Source of the DNA: Xylaria sp. FL1777
Lineage: Eukaryota; Ascomycota; Sordariomycetes; Xylariales; Xylariaceae
NCBI GenBank assembly: GCA_022578965.1
Contig: MU400525.1
Coordinates: 124,001-188,000 of the forward strand
Direction: 5' to 3'
Length of the DNA: 64,000 bases
The notes beneath the pieces are model-generated. The model ran no database searches. It was not told where the DNA came from and worked only from the letters and a program-made list of their open reading frames with translations. Of this stretch, positions 24,200 through 34,747 are shown in pieces. The stretch's first letter is position 1, and the number at the start of each line of letters is the position of its first letter. Position numbers and translations under genes: made by a program.

Positions 24200-25420
24200 A
24201 TGAGTAAACCTGGGCTTTCTTTCGGTCTTAATCTAGCCAAAAAGAAAGGCGCTTCGAAACCTGCTCCGCCAAAACGGAAACCTATGTTTGGCGGCGAGGA
24301 CGACTCAGACGATGATACAAAAGTGCGGACTGGAGGGCCGCAAATCACAGCGATTACAGAGTTCGATGATGATCTCCCTGGGACACGCTCGGCCGGCTCG
24401 AAAAATAAGAAACCTGCCTCCAAAACGAAAAGCGGCCCTCCAAGTCAACCACCGACAAGCAAATCGAAGAATACAGAGGTCTCATCCTACGGTGACTTGT
24501 CAAGCGCGCTTGAGTCACGGAGGCATCGCGAAGCGGCCGAGGAGCTCGATCCCTCAATATACGATTACGATGCGGTATACGACTCTCTGAAACCAGAACA
24601 AAAGGTCACACAGGAGGACATCGAGCGGAAACCGAAATACATGAAGAACCTGATCGCGTCTGCGGCCGTGCGGAAGCGCGACGCCTTGATCGCGGAAGAG
24701 AAGAAGATAGCGCGAGAGCGGGAGGAGGAAGGCGAAGAATACGCAGGTATGGAGAAATTTGTTACGGAGGCATACAAGAAGCAACAAGAAGAGAACAAGC
24801 GTATCGAAAAGGAAGAGCGTGAGCGGGAAGAACGTGAGGCGCAGAAGAACCAGGGTGGTGGTATGACAGCTTTCTACAAGGATTTGTTAGAAAAGGGCGA
24901 CCAGCGGCACGCGGAGGTCGTGAAGGCTGCCGAAGAACGTGCTAAGGCTGGTCCAAAACCCGAGGACGACGTACAAGAAGAGAAATCGAAGACCGACGCC
25001 GATATAGCCCGCGAAATCAATGAGAAGGGGGGGACTATCGCCATCAACGAGGATGGACAAGTGGTTGACAAACGAGAACTCCTTAAAGGTGGTCTAAATC
25101 TGGGCGTCAAGAAGAAGTCCGAATCACAACAAAACACACGGAAAGGGCCGGATCGCAGGGACGAGAGGGATCACTCCCGTGGCTTTGTTGGCTCAGGGGG
25201 TAAGCAGGCAATGCGCGAGAGGCAGACGCGCATGCTAGAGGCGCAACTAGAGCAGTCGCTCAAGAGATCACTGGAGCAAGAGGAAGAGGAACGGCAAAAG
25301 GTAGAGCGCGCGGCCAAGAGCAGGAAAACGGAGACAGAAATCTCGAGCGCCAAGGAGAGATATCTGGCGCGTAAAAGGCAAGCCGAGGAGGAGAAAAAGA
25401 AAGGTCTTGTGGCGGACTGA
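24200..25420 (+). CDS. NSRP1-like nuclear speckle splicing regulator (CCDC55/DUF2040 family)
   Basis: Single-exon gene of 406 residues. It begins MSKPGLSFGLNLAKKK followed by an acidic patch, the usual N-terminus of this family. The conserved DUF2040 core starts near residue 116 (DPSIYDYDAVYDSLKPEQK), continues through PKYMKNLIASAAVRKRDAL and a long charged coiled coil (EKKIAREREEEGEEYAGMEK), and ends in GGGMTAFYKDLLEKGDQRH near 230. The C-terminal part is basic and Glu/Lys/Arg-rich. Animal NSRP1 regulates alternative splice-site choice in nuclear speckles; the fungal function is inferred by homology. Start and stop are unambiguous. Confidence 0.92.
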   Translation: MSKPGLSFGLNLAKKKGASKPAPPKRKPMFGGEDDSDDDTKVRTGGPQITAITEFDDDLPGTRSAGSKNKKPASKTKSGPPSQPPTSKSKNTEVSSYGDLSSALESRRHREAAEELDPSIYDYDAVYDSLKPEQKVTQEDIERKPKYMKNLIASAAVRKRDALIAEEKKIAREREEEGEEYAGMEKFVTEAYKKQQEENKRIEKEEREREEREAQKNQGGGMTAFYKDLLEKGDQRHAEVVKAAEERAKAGPKPEDDVQEEKSKTDADIAREINEKGGTIAINEDGQVVDKRELLKGGLNLGVKKKSESQQNTRKGPDRRDERDHSRGFVGSGGKQAMRERQTRMLEAQLEQSLKRSLEQEEEERQKVERAAKSRKTETEISSAKERYLARKRQAEEEKKKGLVAD

Positions 25421-25783
25421 GGTTCTGGAGTCGTTGATAGTATATACCCAACGGGACGAAGATTGTGAGGCCCATCTTGGTGGGCAAGAAAGTGTCCGTT
25501 CGACGTCTTCGAGCTGATACAAGAATATGTTGTACATTTTATTGTTGTTCTTGTCTCCCCTACAGCTGGGGAGCGAACTATCCCACCGCAAGCCGATTTT
25601 ACGGTCCGACTATCCACGATGTACAATTCTTTGCCAACCAATATAGACAAATTCAAAACGCTGGCCCTCTCCCATCTCTGCCCTCGGTGATACAGTATGG
25701 ACGTGGTGCGCCGTCTTCGTCGTGTAGTATGGCGAACTGCACAGGTCTCTGCTTGGTTTATTCACATTCGTGCTTCGTTTGTT

Positions 25784-26183
25784 CTACGGTTCCCGCTGCA
25801 TGCGCCTGATATAACTGGAGCTGACCTGGTTCCATCCCGCCATGTATTTCTCGACGCACTGGGTGAAGCACGTTTCTTCGCCTCTCGACAGCGAGGAGCC
25901 GGGCGTCGGGAGACAGCGCTCAAAGCAGTGCTCGTTGATTGCCTACGGCGGGGCGAGATATCCCGTCAGCTTAGAAGGCACTAGAAGAAAAGGAACGGCA
26001 GGCGGAAAAAAGAAAAAAAAAAACAGAGAGAGACATATTGTTTTCATGGAACACGGAAGATGGAGAGCGGACGGGATTCCATCGATTTCATACCTGGAGT
26101 AGATGCTTCGCGTTCGATACGGCGAACTGCGTCTGCACTTGGCGAATCACGTCGTTCTTGACTGCTTCGGACTCGGACTCCAT
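25784..26183 (-). CDS. TIM13: Mitochondrial intermembrane-space chaperone Tim13
   Basis: Small Tim chaperone that escorts hydrophobic precursors across the intermembrane space with Tim8. Exon 1 is 26183-26094 and exon 2 is 25942-25784, joined over a 151-nt intron (GTATGA...CGTAG, phase 0), giving 82 residues. It has the twin CX3C motif: C36-X3-C40 (HCFERC) and C55-X3-C59 (CFTQC), 14 residues apart, followed by VEKYMAGWNQVSSSYI, which matches Tim13 better than Tim8, 9 or 10. The N-terminal helix (VKNDVIRQVQTQFAVSNAKH) also fits. It has no presequence, as expected for a MIA-pathway substrate. It is convergent with the NSRP1-like gene. Confidence 0.93.
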
Positions 26184-26853
26184 GATAGCCGGGATGTGGT
26201 CCTGTGTAGAAAACGCTCTGCGCAAACAGACAAGGGAAGGTTACAGGCGGGTGGTGGGATTTCGGTTTGTGGTATCACTTGAAGCTCTCCAAGACGAAGC
26301 TTTTCGCTGTATGTGGAGGTAGTAAGGTCTTGGCGTGCATTAGGTAAGTATTAAGTATCTATCTAAGTACCTACACCTACAGTAGGTATACGGAGTATTT
26401 CCATCCAATAGGTACCGGTACCCACATATAATTTAGAGGTACAGTATTCATTCTAGGGACTCTCTCAACTTTAGGTAATCTCCAACGTGTTCTTACTCTG
26501 ATTAGGTACTATACTATATGATGATCAAGACGTGTGTCGTCTTCGAATATTTTCGTCTCGTCCTGTAGTTTCAGGCATATCTCACAATATGCTATGAAAA
26601 AATTCGCTTATAATGGACAGTACTTATTACGAGCCCATCAGTGGATGTCCGGTCCTTCTCCCCATGTCTCTCACACTCTTCCAGCACTCTTGAACAATAT
26701 CGGCATACTTGGAGAGTCATCGATCTCATCTGAGGTGCTGATGGTATGATGCATGGTCAACCCCCGCCGCTATTATATTAGACACGCTGCCCAGAATTAG
26801 AACCGATATTCACGTGGGAAGGGGGGCAAGGATCTGGAATAGTACAGCCCGAC

Positions 26854-27249
26854 TTACGCGGCCATCGAGCATGCTATACAGAGAGGATAGCTCTTCATCA
26901 CACCGTTAAGAATGCTCAGGATAGTTTCAATGATCCCAAAGGCGAGCGAGAACACCAAAGCCAGTATAAGCACCATTCCCTGTACTCTTGGCTGCCTGCC
27001 CCAGAGTAGTCTCATCCAGACGATGTTTAGAAGGAGGCCAACGCTACCCTAGTCAGATATCAGTTTCGGGACTAAAAAAACAAAAAAAGAAATCAAGAAA
27101 TTTCCGCTTACAGCTTCCATGGTTAGAAAAAACAACCATATTGTACGCTCCGGATACAACTTCATGATGTGGCTCACTACGCCAGTAATCCCTAGGGCTA
27201 TGTGGCACACAATAGCATACCCGTGGGCTAACATCCAAGTATCCATCAT
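26854..27249 (-). CDS. Small multi-pass membrane protein, unknown
   Basis: Exon 1 is 27249-27112 and exon 2 is 27048-26854, with a 63-nt intron (GTAAGC...GACTAG, phase 0), giving 110 residues. There are about three hydrophobic segments: AIVCHIALGITGVVSHI, RTIWLFFLTMEA-GSVGLLLN and MVLILALVFSLAFGIIETIL. A GTAAGT donor sits just before the stop at 26857, with a CTAAT branch and GGGCAG acceptor downstream. A third exon may therefore replace the last codon and extend the protein by about 20 residues to near 26730. I do not recognise the family. The coherent membrane topology across the splice join supports a real gene. Confidence 0.5.
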
Positions 27250-28546
27250 TGTCGATGCGAGGGGCGAAGAATCGGTAGGTAAATTTTGTCTGGAGTGTCA
27301 CAAGTGATGCTTGACAGTTTCGGAGAGTTATCCTACCTTTCATGTGCCTCGTCGAGTTTTATACTCGGTGCTCCTTTCAACCTCCAGTGAGAGAGGGTTA
27401 AACTACCTACTAGGCAAGATACAGGGCGAAAGAAAGTTATGCCATGGTTTCCGTGCAATCTAATCTTAACCGGACGGCCAGCCTAGATGAGTCAAATGCA
27501 CGAAAGGCGTCACCATTAAGTTCAGGCCACAACTGTTAATCTAGACCTTTTGGTGAAATACACGAAAAGGTTAACCTTCCATCATCCAGTTCCGATTCAA
27601 AATGACAGAAGTAAAAAACATCTCCCGTCGAGTCTGTGGCTTTATATAAGATCTTCAGAAGTGTACGGTGGTCACTATGTGGCCAAGCCTCGACTTCACG
27701 AAGAAGTACTTAGGATTTAACTTTAACCGGCTGATAGTAACGTACATCTATACTTCTATGATGTTCACGTTCTTACCGGCGCCAGTGAGAATCGAGGCCG
27801 GGAAGAAACTGTGTTTGCACCTTCGGACAGAAAACCAACAGATGACGGAGGAGAAGGTATCTCCCCAAGATCGGTCTACACGGCAGTGCCAAACTCAGCA
27901 TCATCGAAAGCGACCTATATTATTCCCACCAAGTTCGATTGCGAGCGCAATGACATATCCATGTCTATCCAAGCTATTAATACGATCAACAACCTCTACC
28001 TAATCAGCTTCACTTAGTATCTTCCCAGTCTACCTAGGTACCATGTAACCAGTCTTTAAATACCAATCAACATGTCAACCTCCGCTAATAACCCACCCTC
28101 TACGCGTAACTCGGCAGAAGTTCTTCTCGCCACTATAAATTTATTTTTTTGCTTTCCCCTGGACTGGAACGACACTTAACGACAATTCATTCTGCCCACG
28201 GGCTCATCCCAGCGTACACTTTGCGCAAAGCCGCGCCTAAAGCACATGTTCAAATCTTTACGACATTGTATTACCATCACTCTAATAGGAGCAGTCAAAG
28301 GGACCAAATCAGAGGATAATAATAAATTACTCTGGATTATCCTGCTCTATACAATCTACCCAAATAGTCCTGCCAAAGGGGGGCCCCTGCCAGGAGGCCC
28401 TCGCTAAATATATATATATCTCAAGAAACCAATTCACGCTACCCACTGTATATACCTAGGGGGGGTACGCTTCGAAGTCCAATCATGGAGAGGCTATGGT
28501 ATATATGCATCATACCCAAGCCTTCCCCGTCTCGAACGACTTTCGC
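27250..28546. other. Intergenic region
   Basis: Between the small membrane protein and the Egh16-like gene. Frames of 60-110 codons near 27.7-28.0 kb have no recognisable domain. An (AT)n run lies near 28407. No RNA gene seen. Confidence 0.45.
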
Positions 28547-29525
28547 TTAGCGCAGGCGTCGGTTCTGGTACTTCTCGGCCTCGGCGCGCTTCTTCAGGCG
28601 GTAAGCGATGGCGCGCTTCCTGGCAGCGGGAGACTGCGTGAAGGCCGCGGAGCCGCCGAAGGGGCCGGCGGCGGCGCCGTTGCGGACGCGGACGATGCAG
28701 ACGTTGTCGGCGCCGCCGACGGAGGCGTCGCAGGTCATGCCCGCGGGCATCTGCACGGTGACGGGGAAGTCGGTGTTGGTGGCCAGCGAGAGGCCGCCGA
28801 TGGGCAGGCCGGGCACGTCTTGCGTCACCTCGGCCGACTTGAAGGCGTCGACGTCGGTGCCGCCCGAGGTGCCGTCAACGTCGGCGGTCAGGGGGCCCGC
28901 GCCGTCCTGGTTGATCTGGCGGAAGGTCATGGTGATGGAGCCGTCGTCGCTGCAGGTCGGCAGGCCCTCGGTCGCGCCCTGACCGGCGGAGGCAGCCACG
29001 CTGGTCTCACTCGGTTGCTCGGACTTGGTGCCCTTGTTGGCGTTGGCACCGCCGCCGGTAAGGCCGCCGAGGAGGTCCCCGAGTCCGCGCTTGTTCTGCT
29101 TGCCGGCATTCTGGAGGCCAGAGAGGTCGTCCTCGACGCCAGCGGATGATGCGGCGCCCTTGTTGGTCGGGGCACCGGATGCGTTCATGAAGTTCGCAAT
29201 CATGACTGTGGGGTCAACAGGGCCGTTGCCTTGGGTGCGTCCCAGAGCGCTGGCCTTGCTTGTGCCAAGCTCCTTGTCGCGGATGATGCTGGTGTCGGCT
29301 TGAGAGCCGCAGCCATTGCTGCTGCAGTCACGGGGAGTGCCGTCAGCAACTGGAAGGGTATGTTAGTACGCCCGAGTCTGTAGATGCTATAAGCTTGATA
29401 AAGGGTTTCTTACCGCTCAGACCAGGCATGGTGACGCCGTTTGCCCCTTGGATCGAGGTGACCAGACCATGGCCAGAGACTGCGGCCAGAAGGCCGGAGG
29501 TAGCGATGATGTATGAGTAACGCAT
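28547..29525 (-). CDS. Egh16-like secreted protein (MAS1/MAS3 virulence-factor family)
   Basis: Exon 1 is 29525-29414 and exon 2 is 29349-28547, with a 64-nt intron (GTAAGA, TACTAAC branch, TTCCAG, phase 1), giving 304 residues. A signal peptide (MRYSYIIATSGLLAAVSG) is followed directly by HGLVTSIQGANGVTMPGLS and, across the splice, VADGTPRDCSSNGCGSQ and LGRTQGNGPVD, the family hallmarks. The C-terminal domain (TMTFRQINQDGAGPLTADVD, DNVCIVRVRN) matches the conserved part; a basic tail (AARKRAIAYRLKKRAEAEKY) ends it. Homologues in Blumeria and Magnaporthe are expressed during appressorium formation and host penetration. Expression in this organism is not known. High G+C of exon 2 contrasts with its flanks. 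Confidence 0.93.
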
Positions 29526-29759
29526 CTTGGCGGCTGTGAAAGAAGGTTGGAAATGGTAATAATAATTGATTATATAATTAATAAAGTTTGAAAATGGCCG
29601 CCAGGGCAGTCGGTCTCAAGGTCAGACGGAGCTCGAAATGAAGGTGGAAGGGACTAAGGGCTACTTCGCAAAGCCTGGCGAAGCGATGTGAATGTGAGTA
29701 GTGATTAAGATGATGATGATGAGAAAGAAATCGTCTTGAGGTCCTCAGCGCAGCCGAGT

Positions 29760-29766
29760 CTTATAT
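29760..29766 (-). promoter_or_regulatory. TATA-like element upstream of the Egh16-like gene
   Basis: TATAAG reads on the minus strand about 235 bp upstream of the start codon, followed by a pyrimidine/purine-rich leader. The position is consistent with a TATA-driven inducible gene; this is inference. Confidence 0.35.
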
Positions 29767-30845
29767 GCGTTCGATCAAGACATCTTGATCAAAGCCATAC
29801 TTCTCATTCTGCTCTATGACTTCACACACAACATCACCAAACTTCTGTGGCTATGCTCAGAGTTTGCCGCCGTCCCGCAAGACCATCGACTTCATCTGAT
29901 GTTGCGAGACACGATATGTGAGAATCGGCGAGCGAATCGCATTCGAAAATGCCGATCTGGACGGGGCGCTTTACCCCACGAAAAAAGGATCGCCAGGATC
30001 TACCCTGGGAGCCTCCATGAAGCCTGGGCGCCCAGAATCGACGAAACAGCTCGTTTCAGGAATCCACGATTCGGCAATCAACCTTCGCTTGCTCCCGAGC
30101 AACCTTCGAGAAGTCACACAGCCAATCGCAACAATTGCAGCTCATTGCCGGGCGGCTGGGCCGAAACCTCAAGGGCAGTTAGCAGGCGATATTGTGGCGA
30201 TGTCTTTGACTCCTTGTCCTTCGTTGTTGTTCCATCTCCTAAAGCCTAATCGGGAGATGCAGCAACGTGCCTAAAACTATATCGCAAACACAGAAGAAGC
30301 TTAAACTTGCACAAGCGCAACATGAGTTATGACTTATTGATTTGCTAGCGTCTTCATGTGGTGAAACCGGGCCTTTGACAACTCATGATAGAACTAGCTA
30401 TTAATTAAGCAGCCTTTACTTACGTGGCGATGGTGAAGCTTTTTCGTTATGCTCTAGTCTTCCACCGCAGCTCTGCCCTACATCGACTTTACGAGTTTCG
30501 AACCCTCAAGACGAGAACTCGAGAAAACATCACACGCTATGTCCCGAAAGAGAAACCCTTGCGAAACCGCCTGTTATGGTGGGCGACATCAACGGGGCTG
30601 AGTAACATACTACCAAATCAGGTTGCATTCAGATGTCCTGTCACGTTTCACCATCTCCTCTCCCTTCAAGGGACTTGCCTCAAAAAGTCCGAATGTTACT
30701 TAAGCAATGGAAACCTTCAAAACAAGGCCCGAGTCAATGCTCGGATGAGGGCCACTGCAATCGTGTTACGAATTAATGACCAGCAAGAGACTTTCGACGT
30801 TTACAGCAGTCAAATGATTCCCACCCCGGGCGCCACCCCCGGATT

Positions 30846-31634
30846 TTACCCCCTCTGGCGCCGCATTCCTCTCAGCTCCTGTAACAGCTCTTCGTATTCC
30901 GGCGTCCCCTCCTCCGGAAGGGGTCCGATTCGTTCGGCGGCATCGCTCAGCTCGTCTATCCAATCCTCCAACGGTATCTCTGCCCCTTCACCAGCGTCAG
31001 CATCTCTCTACATCTTCAACAACTAGTAGGTAGCCAAGGTTAGACCAACGTGATTCTCCTCTTGTCCCTTGCGCCGAGAGGACACTCCTCATCGCAATGT
31101 TATACCTTTCTCGCCTCTGATTCCGGTCCCTCTCCTCGTTCTCTCTGTCTTCGGTCCACATCTGCAGGAAAACGGCCTATTCAAGGACCCCCAAGGTTAG
31201 CAGTTTATATTATGGTAAATGATGGGAAGAGGCTCAGGAGCTGGTAACGATAATGAGAGAAAAAAATCACTGATTAGGCAACACAGGCTTCTGAGACATG
31301 TCGAATGGGGCATAGGAGCTCCAGCGCACTAACCTGGTAGGTATTGAGCTTCTCTAGCTGAGCGCTCACCTTGACCAACAGGTGCAAGATGAAGAGGCCC
31401 AGTACGACGCTGATTGCCCAAGACGTCCACCAGAAAATCTCCCTAGTGTTTCTTTCGATGACGGCGAGCTTCGCTCCCGTGCACACAATTAGCACGATTT
31501 CTTCCGCCGGCCCCTTAGACGTGTGCTAGGCGACTTACAGATGACCCGAGCTCGACGGCGATTTCTACAATCGCCTGCACCGTCGACGCGACCTTGTCCT
31601 CGAGCGGGGTGCCATCATCTATCGCAAACCCCAT
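30846..31634 (-). CDS. Single-pass membrane protein, unknown, spliced
   Basis: Reconstructed by hand. Exon 1, 31634-31539, encodes an acidic N-terminus (MGFAIDDGTPLEDKVASTVQ) ending at a GTAAGT donor. Exon 2, 31468-31334, begins after an AAG acceptor and holds one strong TM helix (WTSWAISVVLGLFILHLLVK) followed by a short coiled segment and a GTTAGT donor. Two further pieces follow: a charged stretch near 31161-31106 (ENEERDRNQRRE in one frame) and a C-terminal block ending at 30846 (EDWIDELSDAAERIGPLPEE). Phases of the last two joins are not settled, so exact product length is uncertain (about 145-160 residues). No family recognised. Confidence 0.45.
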
Positions 31635-32757
31635 TTTCCAAATTTCGCTTCTCACTTGACCTTTACAAGCGGATTAGAACTATAGTATGCCGCCGAAGTT
31701 ATGCTCTTCAACACCTCGTCAAAGGAATTATCGATGCAAGCTGGCTTTTCGATCTCGGGAACAACTCTACGTCGGTATTTCGGCCCAGATAAAGCACATC
31801 GAGTAGTGAGGTGTGACAGGATCTGAAGTCCTACCGGTAAGGTTGATTCTTCTACATGGGGTGGGTGTCTTGGATCTCAAGGCACTGGACTGGGGTGCTT
31901 TGGAGCCCACAAAGGAAGACAAAGGCGTTGCGCAGAGGACATCCCAATTCCGTTTTCATCCCGCACAATGCCATATCTGCTACTCTAAAAAATCCGACAA
32001 CTATATGATTTCTAGATTATAGTATGAAATAGGAGAGACTGAGGCACTACGGGTGAGTCCTCCCCCAGTGTAAGGGGCATTCTAGGACAGAGATCTTGAG
32101 TATGGAGTAATTCTGCCGATTGATTGATTTCGACCCCTTGGCCTCCTGTCCAAAGGGGTTCTACATAAGTCTGTTAAGTAAATATATTTAGCTAAATTTA
32201 CAGGTAACACCATTATTTCATCATCGATAACACATTGCTTCCATTACTTGTAGCATACTGCTCTCGTCATAGGTGTATGCCTCTGGCTGTAGCTACCTAC
32301 ATACCTACATACCTTGATGGATGATAGATAATTAAGTGCCTAACCTAGATTCTCATATTCGACTTGGCTTAGAGCGTTATGACAGTCAAAAGCTTAATTC
32401 TCGATAATTAATAACGATCATATCATAATGCCAACGGCCGCATGATTAGCATAATAATCTCTCAAAGAGACAATTAATTACGTGCTAGTTATATGATGTA
32501 GATAATATTCATCGTCTTGCAGAACTAGCGTGCTTTGCCCGTGTCTTACGGAAATCACATATATCATCACACTGTTATGCAAAGGACGCACTGGGGGTTT
32601 GCAAAGTTTAGTCGCGCATTCAAAAGAGTCAGTCACATATATCATAAAACTGTGATTGAAAGCTCAAGACTAATCAATTGACGTAACCGGGTATCACGAG
32701 CAGTCGAACAAGACCAAAGCAGAGCCAGATAAAAAGGTATCGACCGACTTGCACTCC
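31635..32757. other. Intergenic A+T-rich region
   Basis: Between the single-pass membrane protein and the coiled-coil gene. Increasingly A+T-rich from 32150 onward, with TACATACCTACATACC near 32290-32315. No coding potential seen. Confidence 0.5.
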
Positions 32758-34747
32758 TTAACTGCCCCACTTTCTTACGAATTCCTCGAATTTGGGATCG
32801 CGGATAGAGTTCACGCTGTCTGCATTCGGGCTCTGGCCCCCTTTGAAACGTCCCTGGCCGCCCTTGGTAGCGTGTCGATCAGCTATCCGTTGGTATGCGT
32901 GGGCCACATAATCTGGGGGAGATGTCGGCCCCTCGAGTTTCAGGTCCCTGAAAATCTCTTGGATCTGCGCTGCTTGATCCCGGAGCACTTCTATCGACCC
33001 TTCTAGTTGTATGTCCTTGTACACGCTTCCTGAGTCTGCGGGGCGAGCAGCGCTATCGGCAAGGAGCGATTCAAGTAGCAACTCTCCGCCAAGCTCTCGG
33101 TCCGTCAATCCCGCTTTAGCGGCCGCTTCGAAAAGATCGTGAAGGTCTTGAAGCAGGGTGTCGCCTTTATGAGCCCGATTCCGCACATACCCGTCTAATA
33201 ATGACGGCGTCGGTTTGGGGGAGGGGTCATCACCGTGTATGGGCACGACACCGTAAAGCTGCATAAAACTCCGTACATGTTCCGCCGCCGTGGCTTGCTC
33301 GGGTCCTGGCCTCGATCTTTGTGCCGGCGTATGAGGCGCGCGTCCCGGAACCATACCTTCGGAACTTGAAGACTCTTCCTGCTGACGGAGCCTAGCAGTG
33401 TTATACAGCGCCTGGTGATGATGAACGAGAGTTTTGGTCCGCTCGGCTACGGCACTTAGTCTGTCGTTCATGAAACTCAAAGCGCCAGAGGCCTTTTTCT
33501 AGTTAGCGTATATAATGTTAGATAGAGAGAAGAGAGGCCTTACATAGGTTGTCACGATGGCCATGCGCAGATTTTTAGAAGATTCCCAGTTCTCGTACAA
33601 TTTTGTGATGGGACGAAGAAATTGAGCAGAGGCGGACATGTGTGCTACGGGAATGACTTCTTCCCATAGCCAATCGATCTCTTTGGCGATATCCACTGCT
33701 TCGTCATGCACAGCTTTTTGACGAGCTCCTCTTTTCGTCTTACTTACAAGATTTTCATGAAAAACGATTGCTAGTTGCACCTGACAGTGGCGAGTAATCG
33801 TATAAATAAGACTGTATACGAGTTAGTAACGGGCTGCGGGATGCCATGGGAGGACGACTTAACGCGTTCACGAGCTGCTGTGCATGATCGACGGTGGCTT
33901 CATCTTGATGGGAAGAGTGAAAATTGACTAAATGTCTCCATCGCTGGATGTGCTGAAGTATATAATCATACTCGCTCCAAAGTGGTGTGTCTGCCGACGG
34001 AGTTGGATGCGACGAGTTAAAGAACTCCTGGGAACTGAGGAAGAGAATATCCCTCCAGAATGCCGTATCATACTCTTCGAGTTTCAGGCAATTGTTCTTA
34101 TCGTGGGCATCAAAAGATTTTTTCATAGAATCAATCTGTTTTTAGGCCCTGTCAGTCACGTCTGCAGGGGTTAAGTACCATATCTCATAATAGCATACCT
34201 GTAGCATACGTTGTTCGTTGCGTAGTTTTGTCGCGTCTGCCGTCTCTGATACGGCCGTAACGTCATGGCCTGAGTCAGAAGACTCTCTGAGGGTAGCAAG
34301 GCTACGATCAGACTGGATGGTGAATTTGGCCACCTTCTCCTCAAGGAGTTTATTGTAACTAGTCAGGGCATCCAGGGCATCTTCTAGGAAACTTGCACCA
34401 TCATCAACGACAGGGTTTGGTCGTCTAGGGAGCGGTTTACTATTAGGAGTGATGGCAGCACTAAGTATTGTTTGGTTAGTAATACACTACATAAGGACCT
34501 GGCTAAGGTAGGTGAGAACTTACGGCTGATGTTCAGGGATTGGAAATGTTGACAAGGGCCCAAACGCAAGCGTAAGGCTGCGGACGGCCTCGAAGAATAA
34601 AGTGGGCGGTAGAAGAAGAATCTCTTTAATAATTTCGTCATCTAGGATATCGGGTCTCTCGGATTTCAGGGAGTGTAGCTCATCCCGAAGTTTGTTGATC
34701 TCGTCGGGAGTGGGAGGCTTCCGCTCCCCAGGTACCTGGTAAGACAT
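32758..34747 (-). CDS. Coiled-coil protein, unknown
   Basis: Five exons: 34747-34524, 34460-34199, 34135-33872, 33780-33544 and 33498-32758, giving 575 residues with consistent phases. Introns 1, 2 and 4 have good sites; intron 3 uses a weaker GTGAAC donor (branch TTACTAAC, acceptor GTCAG). The protein is hydrophilic and mostly helical. Features are an N-terminal helix pair (DEINKLRDELHSLKSERPD), EDALDALTSYNKLLEEKVAK, a Trp-rich middle (DIAKEIDWLWEEVIPVAHM) and a C-terminal half with long helices and Pro-rich linkers. No catalytic motif, signal peptide or TM segment was found. The layout recalls spindle, kinetochore or septal scaffolds, but I do not recognise the family. The conserved splice structure indicates a real gene. 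Confidence 0.72.

Noticed and set aside
28496..29149. 217-codon plus-strand frame, Gly/Ala/Val-rich
   Set aside because: Antisense shadow of the G+C-rich Egh16-like exon; its composition is explained by the opposite strand.
30424..31026. 200-codon plus-strand frame
   Set aside because: No domain, and its second half is antisense to the acidic C-terminal exon of the single-pass membrane protein.
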